Part shown: positions 17,077-25,898 of the stretch, piece after piece
Numbering within the stretch: the stretch's first letter is position 1
How the letters are laid out: each line of letters begins with the position of its first letter
Assembly: GCA_902617895.1 (NCBI GenBank)
Contig: CACMYJ010000001.1
Location: forward strand, 1 to 37,500
Length of the DNA stretch: 37,500 nucleotides
Source of the DNA: an uncultured Pelagibacteraceae bacterium
GTDB lineage: Bacteria > Pseudomonadota > Alphaproteobacteria > Pelagibacterales > Pelagibacteraceae
Reading direction: 5' to 3'
The notes under the pieces: generated by a model
Databases searched by the model: none
What the model was told of the DNA's origin: nothing
Seen by the model: the letters and a program-made list of their open reading frames with translations, nothing else
Made by a program: the position numbers and the translations under genes

Positions 17077-17988
17077 TTAAAAGAGCTTTATGTATTCTTT
17101 ATAGGACTCTAAAGATTTTTTTGGCAAAAACTTAAAAACACCTTTTTTTAAAACTTCTGAATTATGTTTATATCCAAAAATTTCTCCCTCTAAATCTTTA
17201 GTTAAATTATGTTGATTTCTAGATTGATATACGCTTGCTGAAGCATACACAATATGTCCGACGTTTTTTTTAATATTTTCTTGGAAATAATATGAACCCC
17301 AAATATCATCCATTCTTCCAATGTGAGGAAACATGTAATAAAATTTAATATATTTGCCATCAATAAAAGTGTTTTGGCTATTGAATGGTGAAATGTTATT
17401 ACTGGTATATTGAACAAATTTTTTAAATTTCACAATTGGTGAATTCGCAATTCTACAAATTGCATCAATATCAGGATCGCCATCCCATAAATCTGCTTGA
17501 ACGATGCATTTTACATTTTTTTTGCCTAAATACTTGGTTTTTGTCGTTTTAATATATTCTATTGGGAAGCCTCTATGCCAAATTTGCTTTTTATGCTCAG
17601 TTACAGAAAGAGGATCAAAGACATTATTGTTTGCCTTAAAAACTCTAGCTTTGATTTTTTTTTTTACCATTAAATTTTTTCCCCAATTTTTATAAGGAAT
17701 ATTATCATCGTCAACTGTTGCAATGATGTCAGATCTCATCTTGTGAGCATAAATAAAACCAAAATTTCTTCTCTGAATACAATTCCAACCGATAAGATTA
17801 CTTAATCTTTTTGATATCTTTTCCTGATCTGATGGAGAAAGGTAAATTATATCTTTATTATCTTCATAAAACTTATGAGGAGTTTTTTTATCTCCAACAA
17901 CAACTAAATTCCAATCTTTCATTTTACTAAACTTTATAAGTGCTTCAGTTGGTTTATTTATCGTTGTAGTTACAATGGTTTTGATCAT
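17077..17988 (-). CDS. STELLO/DUF288-like putative glycosyltransferase
   Basis: The 303-residue protein shows a pattern I associate with the DUF288/STELLO family: WNLVVVGDKKTP (26-37), IIYLSPSDQEK (47-57), RRNFGFIYAH then IIATVDDDN with the DDD metal site (93-95), ADLWDGDPDIDAICRI, and a late FNSQNTFIDGKYIKFYYMFP..GRMDDIWGSYYFQ block. In plants STELLO proteins are Golgi proteins linked to cellulose synthase; related proteins occur in animals and some bacteria with poorly known activity. The DXD-type motif indicates a GT-A nucleotide-sugar-dependent enzyme, here without membrane segments. The ATG at 17988 overlaps the upstream stop (ATGA), and GAGGG lies 7 nt before it. Confidence 0.72.
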   Translation of the reverse strand: MIKTIVTTTINKPTEALIKFSKMKDWNLVVVGDKKTPHKFYEDNKDIIYLSPSDQEKISKRLSNLIGWNCIQRRNFGFIYAHKMRSDIIATVDDDNIPYKNWGKNLMVKKKIKARVFKANNNVFDPLSVTEHKKQIWHRGFPIEYIKTTKTKYLGKKNVKCIVQADLWDGDPDIDAICRIANSPIVKFKKFVQYTSNNISPFNSQNTFIDGKYIKFYYMFPHIGRMDDIWGSYYFQENIKKNVGHIVYASASVYQSRNQHNLTKDLEGEIFGYKHNSEVLKKGVFKFLPKKSLESYKEYIKLF

Positions 17989-19010
17989 GATTTATCCCTC
18001 AAAAAAAAACTTATTAATAAAAATTTTAGGTAATTAATATAATAAAAAAACTTAAAATTAAAATAATCGTTCGATAAATTTTTATCAAACTTCAACTCTT
18101 TATTTTCAGCTTTACTATTTAATTTTAATATACAATTAATTTCTTCATCAATAAAAACTACTTTAAGCTGTTTTGTAACAAGTTTAAAAAAATTGGAAAG
18201 TGTTTTTTTTGAAAAACTATATATATGTGCGTTTTGAAGATAATATAGAAATAAAATTTTTTTATAATTGTATCTAATATGTTTAATAGAATAATAATTC
18301 TTGTTGTATACACCTGGAACAGCAATGAAAATGATACCATCTTTACTTAGATTCAAAGTTATAGTATTTATAAATTTTTTCAAATTAGGGATATGTTCAA
18401 ATACATGAGATAAGATTATAATATCAAATTTCTTGTCTTTAACTTTTTCTATGCCTCCAAAACTTAAATCTAAACCTCTAGATTTACCAAATTCTATATA
18501 TTCTTTATCATAATCTAAACCAATAGTTTTAAAATTTTGATTTTGAAAATAAGATAATATTCCTCCACAACTGCAACCAACTTCCAAAACATTTTTATAA
18601 GATTTTTGATCAATTAACTTTTTTATCAAGTTATAATATTTTTTACCTGTTTCATATTGAGCTACAAAAATATTATTTAAATGATCCAGATCAGAGCTAG
18701 TTTTGCCTGTGTAAATTTTTCTGTATTCATTTTTATAGAAATTTTCAAGACTATTTTCATCAAGACAATTATCATGTCTTATTAAACCACAATTTTTACA
18801 TATGACATTTTTAATATTTATTCCAAATCTATCCCTATTTGATATTAGCTCGTCGTTTGTTTTATTCTCTATTGTTGAACATATAGGGCATTTTGTTTCT
18901 ACTAGTTTATAATCTTTGTTTAGAATTTTTTTGTTTAAAATATCGATATTTTCTTTTTGAAGTTTATTTAAATAAACAAAGGACTTTATCTGTTTATAAA
19001 TATTTAACAT
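17985..19010 (-). CDS. Class I SAM-dependent methyltransferase with N-terminal zinc-binding motif
   Basis: The 341-residue protein has two CxxC pairs (CPIC 41-44 and CKNC 71-74) forming a probable zinc site. A class I methyltransferase core follows: VLEVGCSCGG (141-150), IGLDYD near 163-168 and DIIILSHVFEHIPNLKKF, the usual motif for a SAM enzyme of the UbiE/Methyltransf_23 type. Proteins with this zinc module occur in sugar C- or O-methylation, for example on nucleotide-linked deoxysugars. The target here is unknown. The C-terminus ends with a hydrophobic stretch (YFNFKFFYYINYLKFLLISF) that could associate with the membrane. It overlaps the next gene by 4 bp and its upstream neighbour by 7 bp. 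Confidence 0.83.
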   Translation of the reverse strand: MLNIYKQIKSFVYLNKLQKENIDILNKKILNKDYKLVETKCPICSTIENKTNDELISNRDRFGINIKNVICKNCGLIRHDNCLDENSLENFYKNEYRKIYTGKTSSDLDHLNNIFVAQYETGKKYYNLIKKLIDQKSYKNVLEVGCSCGGILSYFQNQNFKTIGLDYDKEYIEFGKSRGLDLSFGGIEKVKDKKFDIIILSHVFEHIPNLKKFINTITLNLSKDGIIFIAVPGVYNKNYYSIKHIRYNYKKILFLYYLQNAHIYSFSKKTLSNFFKLVTKQLKVVFIDEEINCILKLNSKAENKELKFDKNLSNDYFNFKFFYYINYLKFLLISFFLRDKS

Positions 19011-20140
19011 TTTAAATAACTCTTAATCTTTTTTAATATAAAGTTTGCTCTTGCTCCAAATGAATTATATTTATTAATCATGTTGCTCCAATTTAGAGAG
19101 TTTTTTTTTAATAAATTCTCATTATTTAAATAATATTGAATTTTATCTTTTAGAATATCCTCATCTAAAATTTTAAATTTTTTAGTTTTATCATCATAAT
19201 TAAGTTCATAATTAATTGAATTTTCATCATTTACCTCAATTCCATCTGATAATTTGCAATTTGGCTTAGGTATAATCGGAAGACAATTATATATTGCAAT
19301 TTCTGAATGACGAGTTGAGTCCCACACCTTGCCATAAGGGGAGACAGCAATTTTGCTTGAAGATAAAGTTTTTAAATAAGACTTCACTGAGATTTTTTGT
19401 TTAAAATTTATATTCATAAAATTACTGTTTTCATAATTTTCTAGTAAATCTTGAAAAAATTCTCGATCAGTAGAATTGTTATGTCCTACTCTACCTGAAA
19501 AACTAATATTTAGAATTTTATCTGTTTTTGGTTTTAAAATATCAAAATAATTATCTTTTCTTATTGGCATTGGACAAATTGGATAGATATTTTCCAAATC
19601 ACAATCTTTTGGCAAATCATGTTTAAACATTAAATCGAAATCATTTTTAAATTTAAAATTATCATACAAATAATTTTCATAATTATTCGAAAAATATATA
19701 TTTTGATCATCAAAATGATCAACTAAAACTCTTAAAATATTATTTTTTTTTGCAATACTCAAAATTTTATTAACTTTTTTACTAACTCTTGATCCAAAAA
19801 TGATGCAATCAAAAATTTTAATATTATTGATCACCTCATTGATTGAGATATAGTTATTTAATTTTGACCTATGCATAGAAGGATATCTTGAAAACTTAGG
19901 TATAATTTTCTCTATGTACTCAGGATAATATTCACCTAACATATATACATTCAAATTTTTAAAATCAGCAAATCCCTCATAATGATAATTTTCAGCACAT
20001 AGATTATGTGCATTCATATTTTCTATTATTTTTTTAGAATCAAACTTAATAAAACTTTTTATTATATTTTTAGTTTTGTAAAAAAATCTTGATTCTATAT
20101 TTGTAATAAAGTTTGACGGTATAATTAAAATATTTTTCAT
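19004..20140 (-). CDS. Uncharacterised protein, possible GT-B glycosyltransferase
   Basis: The 378-residue soluble protein is not one I can assign firmly. A C-terminal block (ISFSGRVGHNNSTDREFF, SSSKIAVSPYGKVWDSTRHSEIAIYNCLPIIPKPN) resembles the donor-binding half of exostosin-like and other GT-B enzymes, where an Arg/His/Glu cluster precedes a hydrophobic NCLPII-type strand. The N-terminal half shows ILIIPSNFITN and IFDCIIFGSR strands that fit a first Rossmann half. It overlaps hddA upstream (ATGA) and the methyltransferase downstream by 7 bp, so it is probably translated with the polysaccharide genes. A glycosyltransferase role is an inference from this context and pattern. Confidence 0.5.
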   Translation of the reverse strand: MKNILIIPSNFITNIESRFFYKTKNIIKSFIKFDSKKIIENMNAHNLCAENYHYEGFADFKNLNVYMLGEYYPEYIEKIIPKFSRYPSMHRSKLNNYISINEVINNIKIFDCIIFGSRVSKKVNKILSIAKKNNILRVLVDHFDDQNIYFSNNYENYLYDNFKFKNDFDLMFKHDLPKDCDLENIYPICPMPIRKDNYFDILKPKTDKILNISFSGRVGHNNSTDREFFQDLLENYENSNFMNINFKQKISVKSYLKTLSSSKIAVSPYGKVWDSTRHSEIAIYNCLPIIPKPNCKLSDGIEVNDENSINYELNYDDKTKKFKILDEDILKDKIQYYLNNENLLKKNSLNWSNMINKYNSFGARANFILKKIKSYLKC

Positions 20141-21117
20141 TTAAGAATTAATGAGGACCCAATAGTGTCAACTTTAATCTCTAAACTCTTAAGTTTATAT
20201 AATTTTTTTTTTATTTTATCTTTTACTTTTTGATCACAGACAAACATCAAGAATCCACCAGCGCCAGCGCCTACTAATTTACCTCCATATACGCCTGTGT
20301 TTATAGCAATATCATAAATTTCATTTATCTTTTTATTTGTAACAGTTTTTGATAACTCCCTCTTAATCTTCCAATTTTCATTAAGTAATTTTCCCAAATC
20401 TTTAATGTTAATGTTTTTTGAAAAAATTTTTTTGGCTTCTTGAACCTGATCCTTTATTTCAAGTAGCCGACCAATATTTTTTCCTTCAGCAGTATCTTTT
20501 AATTGTGATTTTAAAGATTTTGATGCAAATCTTTCTATCCCAGTGAAGAATAGTATAATACTTTTTTCAAATTTATTTTTGTTATAATTTTCTAATTTTA
20601 ATCTTTTTATTAAGAAATCATTTTTAAAATATTTTATATTTAATAAACCACCAATCGCCGTAGAAATTTGATCCTGACAACCCACATTCTCCCCTATCAT
20701 TTTTTGCTCAATATGAATGGCTTCTTTTGCAATTTGTTTCTTGTTTTTTTTTTTATTTAAATATCCATAAAGAGATTTTAATAAACCAACTGTAAATGAT
20801 GAAGATGAACCAAGACCTGTTTTTGCTGGAATATCTCCTGTATAATGTATCTCTAAGCCATCATTAATTTTCATGAATTTTAATGTTTCTCTAATTGAGG
20901 GATGTTTAATTTTAGAAATTCTATTTACTTTTTCAATATTTTTATATGATAAAAAATATTTATAATCATTATGAAGATTATTTTTTTTTACAATAACATA
21001 AGAATATTTATTTATTGCAAAGCTTAGTGTTTCACCACCATATTTTTTAAAAAAAAGTGGATAGTCAGTTCCACCTCCAAATAAAGTAAGTCTAATTGGT
21101 GTTTTTGAAATTATCAT
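20137..21117 (-). CDS. hddA: D-glycero-alpha-D-manno-heptose 7-phosphate kinase (GHMP family)
   Basis: The 326-residue GHMP kinase has the HddA N-terminus SKTPIRLTLFGGGTDYP (4-20), the GHMP ATP loop GDIPAKTGLGSSSSF (94-108) and IGENVGCQDQISTAIGG. Its C-terminal motif is GAGAGGFL. HddA phosphorylates C1 of D-glycero-D-manno-heptose 7-phosphate to the alpha-1,7-bisphosphate, the second step towards GDP-heptose. GmhA (22803-23372) would make its substrate and the HddC-GmhB fusion (32199-33398) would use its product, so the full GDP-heptose route is in this window. It overlaps its upstream SDR by 26 bp and the next gene by 4 bp. Length is normal. Confidence 0.9.
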   Translation of the reverse strand: MIISKTPIRLTLFGGGTDYPLFFKKYGGETLSFAINKYSYVIVKKNNLHNDYKYFLSYKNIEKVNRISKIKHPSIRETLKFMKINDGLEIHYTGDIPAKTGLGSSSSFTVGLLKSLYGYLNKKKNKKQIAKEAIHIEQKMIGENVGCQDQISTAIGGLLNIKYFKNDFLIKRLKLENYNKNKFEKSIILFFTGIERFASKSLKSQLKDTAEGKNIGRLLEIKDQVQEAKKIFSKNINIKDLGKLLNENWKIKRELSKTVTNKKINEIYDIAINTGVYGGKLVGAGAGGFLMFVCDQKVKDKIKKKLYKLKSLEIKVDTIGSSLILK

Positions 21118-21862
21118 AAAAAATTTTCAATTGATTTTTTGTAGTTGGAATTTTGGTCAATTTAGATATTTTTTTCAAATGAAGATTATTTTTTTCTAGT
21201 TTTAGTTTTTTTTTGAAATTAGTTCTTTTTATATTTAAAAGAGAAAGTATATCCACTAGATTTATAGGACCTTTTCCTGTTAAGTTAAATATTTCATTTT
21301 TAGTTTTTTTTAAAATTTTGAATATTATTGAGGAAGCCTCATCTACATCAATATATTGATAAGTGCTTTTTTTTGAAACCCAAATCTGTTTATTATTGAT
21401 CAAATCATAAACAAGATTTTTTTTTAAGTTTTTACCAACAAAACCACCCATTCTGAATATCAAAAAACTCTTGCATGTTCTTTTTATAATCTCTTCAGCT
21501 AATAATTTATTAAATCCATAATTTGAAAGTTTGCTAGACTCAATTTTACTATTCTCATGTTTTATCTTTATGTTTTTGTTATAAACTTCACCTGAAGAGA
21601 TCAAAACATATTTTTTAAATTTAAAATCTTTAGTGCTTTTAAAAGTAGAAATAACAGTTTTATCAAAATCCATTGAGTAATCTTTTTCCGAAAACCATTT
21701 AATTGAATTTCCATTACAATTTACAAAAATATCACAATTTTTATACAAAAATTTTCTGTAATTCTTTTTTGTAATTGAAAAATATTTAATTTTATTTTTT
21801 TTTAAATAACGACAAATGGCACTTCCAATAAAACCTTCGCCCCCTAAAACAAAAAATATCAT
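21092..21862 (-). CDS. NAD-dependent epimerase/dehydratase (short extended-type SDR)
   Basis: The 256-residue SDR has the Rossmann motif VLGGEGFIGSAI near the N-terminus, a Ser-containing SSGEVYN segment and the catalytic YGFNK (Tyr-x3-Lys). It is shorter than the 300-340 residues usual for sugar-nucleotide epimerases; the substrate-binding C-terminal region is compact. The substrate is unknown. It lies between hddA (26-bp overlap) and another SDR (1-bp stop/start overlap, TAATG), so a role in modifying an activated heptose is a reasonable inference but not shown by the sequence. Confidence 0.8.
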   Translation of the reverse strand: MIFFVLGGEGFIGSAICRYLKKNKIKYFSITKKNYRKFLYKNCDIFVNCNGNSIKWFSEKDYSMDFDKTVISTFKSTKDFKFKKYVLISSGEVYNKNIKIKHENSKIESSKLSNYGFNKLLAEEIIKRTCKSFLIFRMGGFVGKNLKKNLVYDLINNKQIWVSKKSTYQYIDVDEASSIIFKILKKTKNEIFNLTGKGPINLVDILSLLNIKRTNFKKKLKLEKNNLHLKKISKLTKIPTTKNQLKIFYDNFKNTN

Positions 21863-22794
21863 TAAAGGTTTGAGAATGAATTTAGATTTAAAATACTATA
21901 CAATTTTTTCAACTCTTTAATACCAGTTTCAATAGTTTTGGTTGGTTGCCATCCAAGCTTTTCTATTTTTTCGTTACTAACAATATAGTCTCTTTTGTCT
22001 GGATCCTCACCTATAGGTGATGATATTATTTCAAAATCAATTTGTTTCTTTATCTCTAAACATAGCTCTTTTTTAGTAAGATTTGCGGAACTTAATCCAA
22101 CGTTGTAAGCTTGGTTTTTCATTGTGCTAAAATTATCTAAAGAAAATATAAACGCATTACAAACATCATCTATATGAATATAGTTTCTTGAGAAATTTTC
22201 CTCAAATAAAACAATACATCTATCCCTGATAGATCTTAAAACAAAATCATTTACTAATAAATCTGTTCTCATCCTTGGCGATGGACCAAATACTGTTGCT
22301 AACCTAAGTGAAATTGAAGAATTATTATTTTGGTAAATTTTTTCTAGTTCTACTTTTTGTTTTCCATAGGAAGAAACTGGTTTTAACTCAGATTCTTCAG
22401 TGCAATATTTACCTTTTTCACCTACTCCGTAACCACTGTTAGTCGTTGGAAATATTACCATCTGATCTTTACTAATATTTGATGACAGCTCAACCATAGT
22501 TTTAAAATTTGTTAGTTCAGAATAGACGGGATTTAATTTACATGCAGGAGCTCCCACAATAGCTGCTAATGGAATAATTACGTCATTTTTTCTAATGTAT
22601 GAAATTAACTCTTTATGGTTGTTTATATCTAATTTTACAAAATTAAATTTTGTAAAATTACAGCAATCGATCAAAGAGTTTTGTTTATATAACAGGTTGT
22701 CTATAACTGTAACTTCGTTTCCTAACTCTAATAATCTTTTAACCAAAATTGAGCCAATGTATCCAGCTCCTCCTGTAACTAAAATTTTATTCAT
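21862..22794 (-). CDS. NAD-dependent epimerase/dehydratase, heptose-cluster type
   Basis: The 310-residue extended SDR has GGAGYIGSILVKRLL near residue 8, LAAIVGAPACKLNP, TTNSGYG, the catalytic SSYGKQK (Tyr-x3-Lys), RLATVFGPSPRMR and YIHIDDV, then a C-terminal LGWQPTKTIETGIKEL. These match the UDP-glucose-4-epimerase-like group. It sits between gmhA (8-bp gap) and the SDR-hddA pair, an arrangement common in heptose clusters as I know them. It may epimerise or reduce an activated heptose (inference). All catalytic residues appear intact. Confidence 0.85.
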   Translation of the reverse strand: MNKILVTGGAGYIGSILVKRLLELGNEVTVIDNLLYKQNSLIDCCNFTKFNFVKLDINNHKELISYIRKNDVIIPLAAIVGAPACKLNPVYSELTNFKTMVELSSNISKDQMVIFPTTNSGYGVGEKGKYCTEESELKPVSSYGKQKVELEKIYQNNNSSISLRLATVFGPSPRMRTDLLVNDFVLRSIRDRCIVLFEENFSRNYIHIDDVCNAFIFSLDNFSTMKNQAYNVGLSSANLTKKELCLEIKKQIDFEIISSPIGEDPDKRDYIVSNEKIEKLGWQPTKTIETGIKELKKLYSILNLNSFSNL

Positions 22795-22802
22795 TTTAAA
22801 AA

Positions 22803-23372
22803 TTAATTTGGCTCATATTCACTTTTCCCTATCAAATTATCAACTATAGATAAAAGCCATACATGATGTATCATCTCAACATGATTATAGGAATTACTAT
22901 CAACCCAACAATTAATACTTTTTTTGTTTAATGTTTTAAGTTTATTTTTTTTATTTCTTCCAGTGAAAGAAATTAATTTAACTCTGTTCTTTAAGCACCA
23001 TCTAGCAGCATTAACAATATTTTTTGACTCTCCAGATGTTGAAATTAAAACAACTACATCTCCCTTATCACAATAAAGTTCTAAAGCTGATTTCATCCAA
23101 TTCTCATGGCCATAATCGTTACTCAAACATGTTATTAGGTCTGATTCATTAAAATTAATTGCTCTCACTTTGGCATTTTTAGTTAAATCAACAGATACAT
23201 GACTAGACATTGCTGCACTCCCTCCATTCCCCATAAAAATTATTTTTTTTTTATTTTTATGGGTGTTTTTAAACAATCTAGCTATTCTCTCTAATTTTGA
23301 AATTATTGAAAGGTCAGCCGTTAAATCTATTTTGAACTGCTCAAAGTAATTTTTAAAAAAAAAATTTTTCAT
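22803..23372 (-). CDS. gmhA: Sedoheptulose 7-phosphate isomerase (phosphoheptose isomerase)
   Basis: The 189-residue SIS-domain protein has FMGNGGSAAMSSHVSVDL (47-63), corresponding to the phosphate loop of GmhA, and STSGESKNIVNAA (111-123), the second SIS phosphate-binding motif. The C-terminal HVEMIHHVW supplies the Glu and His residues typical of the isomerase active site. It converts sedoheptulose 7-phosphate to D-glycero-D-manno-heptose 7-phosphate, the first committed heptose step. It lies 29 bp after the HldE-like fusion gene, one of the larger gaps in the array, and 8 bp before an SDR. Length matches E. coli GmhA (about 190). Confidence 0.9.
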   Translation of the reverse strand: MKNFFFKNYFEQFKIDLTADLSIISKLERIARLFKNTHKNKKKIIFMGNGGSAAMSSHVSVDLTKNAKVRAINFNESDLITCLSNDYGHENWMKSALELYCDKGDVVVLISTSGESKNIVNAARWCLKNRVKLISFTGRNKKNKLKTLNKKSINCWVDSNSYNHVEMIHHVWLLSIVDNLIGKSEYEPN

Positions 23373-23401
23373 ATAAATTTACTATTACACATTCTGATAG
23401 T

Positions 23402-24901
23402 TTATTTTAATAAATAATCAATAGCTCTTTGTAATTCTAATAGTGTGACTGGTCTGCTATTGCCAATAACTCTTGTTTTTAAGCCAGCATAGCAATTAGA
23501 TAAAAATAGATTTAAGTCATCCTCAACTTTCATTTGTTTTAAAACTGAGGATAAAGTAAAAAATGCATCACCTGCGCCTACTGTATCAACTGGGTCTGCA
23601 AACATTACTGGGCAAGAATTATGTAATTTATTTTGTTTTACCATAGATGCTCCATCTTTTCCTCTTGTAATACAAAAGTCGGTTTTTTTTTTCATTTTAT
23701 TCAATAATTTTTTATTTAAAACATTTATGTCATTAGTATTATCTTGTGTTGCAAGGCTCATTTCTACTTTGTCTATACAAAAATAATCTAAATTTTTATA
23801 TTTAGTGATCAAATTAAAACCATAGTTATATGAATTAGTTTGAACGTTTGCAGATTTAAATTTTTTTTGCTTTTCAATAAAATCAATTATCTTTGGACTA
23901 AAAAGACCATGACCAAAGTCAGCAATAAGTATTAAATCAAATCTTTTAATAATTTGACCAATTTTTTTAATAAATTTACTTTCATTATCCATATCCCATA
24001 TTTTGTTGGTTATTTCTTGGACCTCAAAAATTTTTCTATTCTTGAAACTCTCGAGAAATCTAGTTTTAACTGGCACTTTCCACTTTGAAGTTAAAAATAT
24101 ATTTTTATTTTTTAATTTTTTTAATAACTTTTTATCAGATTTATTCGCTGGCGTTAAAATTTCTGAACTTGAGTTGAGCGCCAATAAGTGATTTAATATA
24201 GCTGCTGATCCACCTAAATAATCATTTTGATTTAAAATTTGCGCTGCCACAATTGGACTTTTGCTACCTAGACCTAGCGCTTTGGTTTCAATATATCTAT
24301 CAATAATAGTCTCCCCAATAACCAGTGCTTTTATATTTTTTATTTTAAGTAAAATTTTATTAATATATTCAAATTCATATTTAGATTTTATTTTTTCTAT
24401 GTAGTCCTTTTGTTTTTCTGAAGTCTTAATAAAAAATTTATTTATAAGTGTCGAAGCACTGTTCATTTGGGAAGAAGTAAAAATAATTTTTCCACCAACT
24501 CTTTTTATAGCAGTTTCTTCTTCATAAATTTTTTTTGTAAGATCTTTCGATTTTTTCTTATAGTCTTTACCTTTAATGTAAAAATTAGGTTTTAAAGTTT
24601 TTAATACATTTATAGCGTCCCGATAATTACTGATAAAAACATAATCAACGTCTTCTAATGATGACACCATCATTGCCCTTTCATCAATATTAAAGTAGGG
24701 TCTATTAGGGCCTTTATTTACATACTTATCAGTAGTTATTGAAACAACTAATATATCTCCATGTTTTTTGGCTTCTTTGAAATGACGGATATGACCTATA
24801 TGTAATAGGTCAAAAACACCGTGGCATAATACTATTTTTTTATCATTATTTAGTTTTTTAATTTTTGATAATAAAACTGAATTAATAATTTTTTTATTCA
24901 T
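23402..24901 (-). CDS. HldE-like bifunctional protein with inverted domain order (cytidylyltransferase-like + PfkB kinase)
   Basis: The 499-residue protein starts with a nucleotidyltransferase domain (about 1-150): CHGVFDLLHIGHIRHF with HIGH at 34-37, and NRPYFNIDERAMMVSSLEDVDYV. A ribokinase/PfkB domain follows (about 190-499): LGGSAAILNHLLAL, ADFGHGLFSPKIIDF, TRGKDG and DTVGAGDAFF with GAGD at 442-445. E. coli HldE has the same two activities in the opposite order (kinase first, nucleotidyltransferase last). HldE phosphorylates heptose 7-phosphate to the beta-1,7-bisphosphate and later makes ADP-heptose. Next to gmhA the substrate is probably a heptose, but a related polyol or sugar phosphate is possible. 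It overlaps its upstream gene by 8 bp. Confidence 0.87.
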   Translation of the reverse strand: MNKKIINSVLLSKIKKLNNDKKIVLCHGVFDLLHIGHIRHFKEAKKHGDILVVSITTDKYVNKGPNRPYFNIDERAMMVSSLEDVDYVFISNYRDAINVLKTLKPNFYIKGKDYKKKSKDLTKKIYEEETAIKRVGGKIIFTSSQMNSASTLINKFFIKTSEKQKDYIEKIKSKYEFEYINKILLKIKNIKALVIGETIIDRYIETKALGLGSKSPIVAAQILNQNDYLGGSAAILNHLLALNSSSEILTPANKSDKKLLKKLKNKNIFLTSKWKVPVKTRFLESFKNRKIFEVQEITNKIWDMDNESKFIKKIGQIIKRFDLILIADFGHGLFSPKIIDFIEKQKKFKSANVQTNSYNYGFNLITKYKNLDYFCIDKVEMSLATQDNTNDINVLNKKLLNKMKKKTDFCITRGKDGASMVKQNKLHNSCPVMFADPVDTVGAGDAFFTLSSVLKQMKVEDDLNLFLSNCYAGLKTRVIGNSRPVTLLELQRAIDYLLK

Positions 24902-25898
24902 TTTTTAAAAATTTAAACCACAATTTAGTTGCTTTTGCTATTTTTTGTTTATTCCAAAGTGGTGCTCTTTTCCATAAAACTAGATTTTTCTTAAGTATCT
25001 TAATGCCCTCCTCTATAGTTATATTGGCTCTCCAATTTAATATTTTTTTTATTTCCTTAGTGTCTGCAAAAGTAAGATCCGGTTCACCTGGTCTTTTAGG
25101 TAAATTAATAATTTTTGCATTTTTATCTAAAATCTTTGCAATTTTATTTACTGATTGAGGGTTATCACTACCTACATTTAAAATCTTGTAATCAGCTTTT
25201 TTATTTATAGCACTTAAATAAAAAGCTCTGCAAACATCAGTTACATAAGTAAAATCTCTTTTTTGATTTCCTTTTCCAACTATCGTGAATGGTTTTTTAT
25301 TTGCTAATTGAGCTAAAAAAACACCAAACATAGCACCATATCCACCTGACGTTCTTGACCTAGTACCATAAACATTAAATAATCTTAATGAAGTATACTT
25401 CACATTATATACCAAACCCCAATGTTTTATTAATTCTTCTCCTAACATTTTTGTTAGAGCATAAGGATATTGAGGCAATAATTCAGATTTTTCATTTGTT
25501 GGAAATTTTTTAGGTATTCCATAACAAGAAGAAGATGCTGCATAAATAATTTTTTTAACTTTTTTTTTTAAACATGCTTTAATCACATTTAAAGTACCTG
25601 TAACGTTTACATCATAATATCTTTGTGGATTTTCAATAGATGGCACTATATCTGCTAACGCTGCAAGATGAAAAACATACTTTGCGTTATTAAATACTTT
25701 TTCAAATTTTTTATTTTTTTTTGATATGTCGAAATTGTAAAATTTAATGCCTTTGGGTAAATTATTCATATTTCCAGACGATAAATTATCTATAACTACT
25801 ACTTGATAATTTTTTTTTTTTAAGTACTCACTTAAATGGGATCCTATAAAACCAGCACCTCCTGTAACTACAACTTTATTTTTTTTCATAAAATTCAT
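24894..25898 (-). CDS. NAD-dependent nucleotide-sugar epimerase (GalE/WbpP-like SDR)
   Basis: The 334-residue extended SDR has GGAGFIGSHLSEYL, HLAALADIVPSIENP, AASSSCYGIP, the catalytic PYALTK (Tyr-x3-Lys), RLFNVYGTRSRTSGGYGAMF, RDFTYVTDV and LNVGSDNPQS. All are hallmarks of UDP-hexose/HexNAc 4-epimerases and dehydratases. Two in-frame ATGs, at 25898 and 25889, are possible starts; neither has a clear ribosome site. Either way it overlaps the upstream aminotransferase gene (23 or 14 bp). The long C-terminal tail after residue 300 (LWKRAPLWNKQKIAKATKLW) is somewhat unusual. With the DegT enzyme it may build an amino sugar. Confidence 0.87.
   Translation of the reverse strand: MNFMKKNKVVVTGGAGFIGSHLSEYLKKKNYQVVVIDNLSSGNMNNLPKGIKFYNFDISKKNKKFEKVFNNAKYVFHLAALADIVPSIENPQRYYDVNVTGTLNVIKACLKKKVKKIIYAASSSCYGIPKKFPTNEKSELLPQYPYALTKMLGEELIKHWGLVYNVKYTSLRLFNVYGTRSRTSGGYGAMFGVFLAQLANKKPFTIVGKGNQKRDFTYVTDVCRAFYLSAINKKADYKILNVGSDNPQSVNKIAKILDKNAKIINLPKRPGEPDLTFADTKEIKKILNWRANITIEEGIKILKKNLVLWKRAPLWNKQKIAKATKLWFKFLKNE

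Noticed and set aside
25887..25898. Choice between two ATG starts (25898 and 25889) for the GalE/WbpP-like gene.
   Set aside because: Neither has a distinguishing ribosome site; I kept the longer frame but the difference is only three residues.
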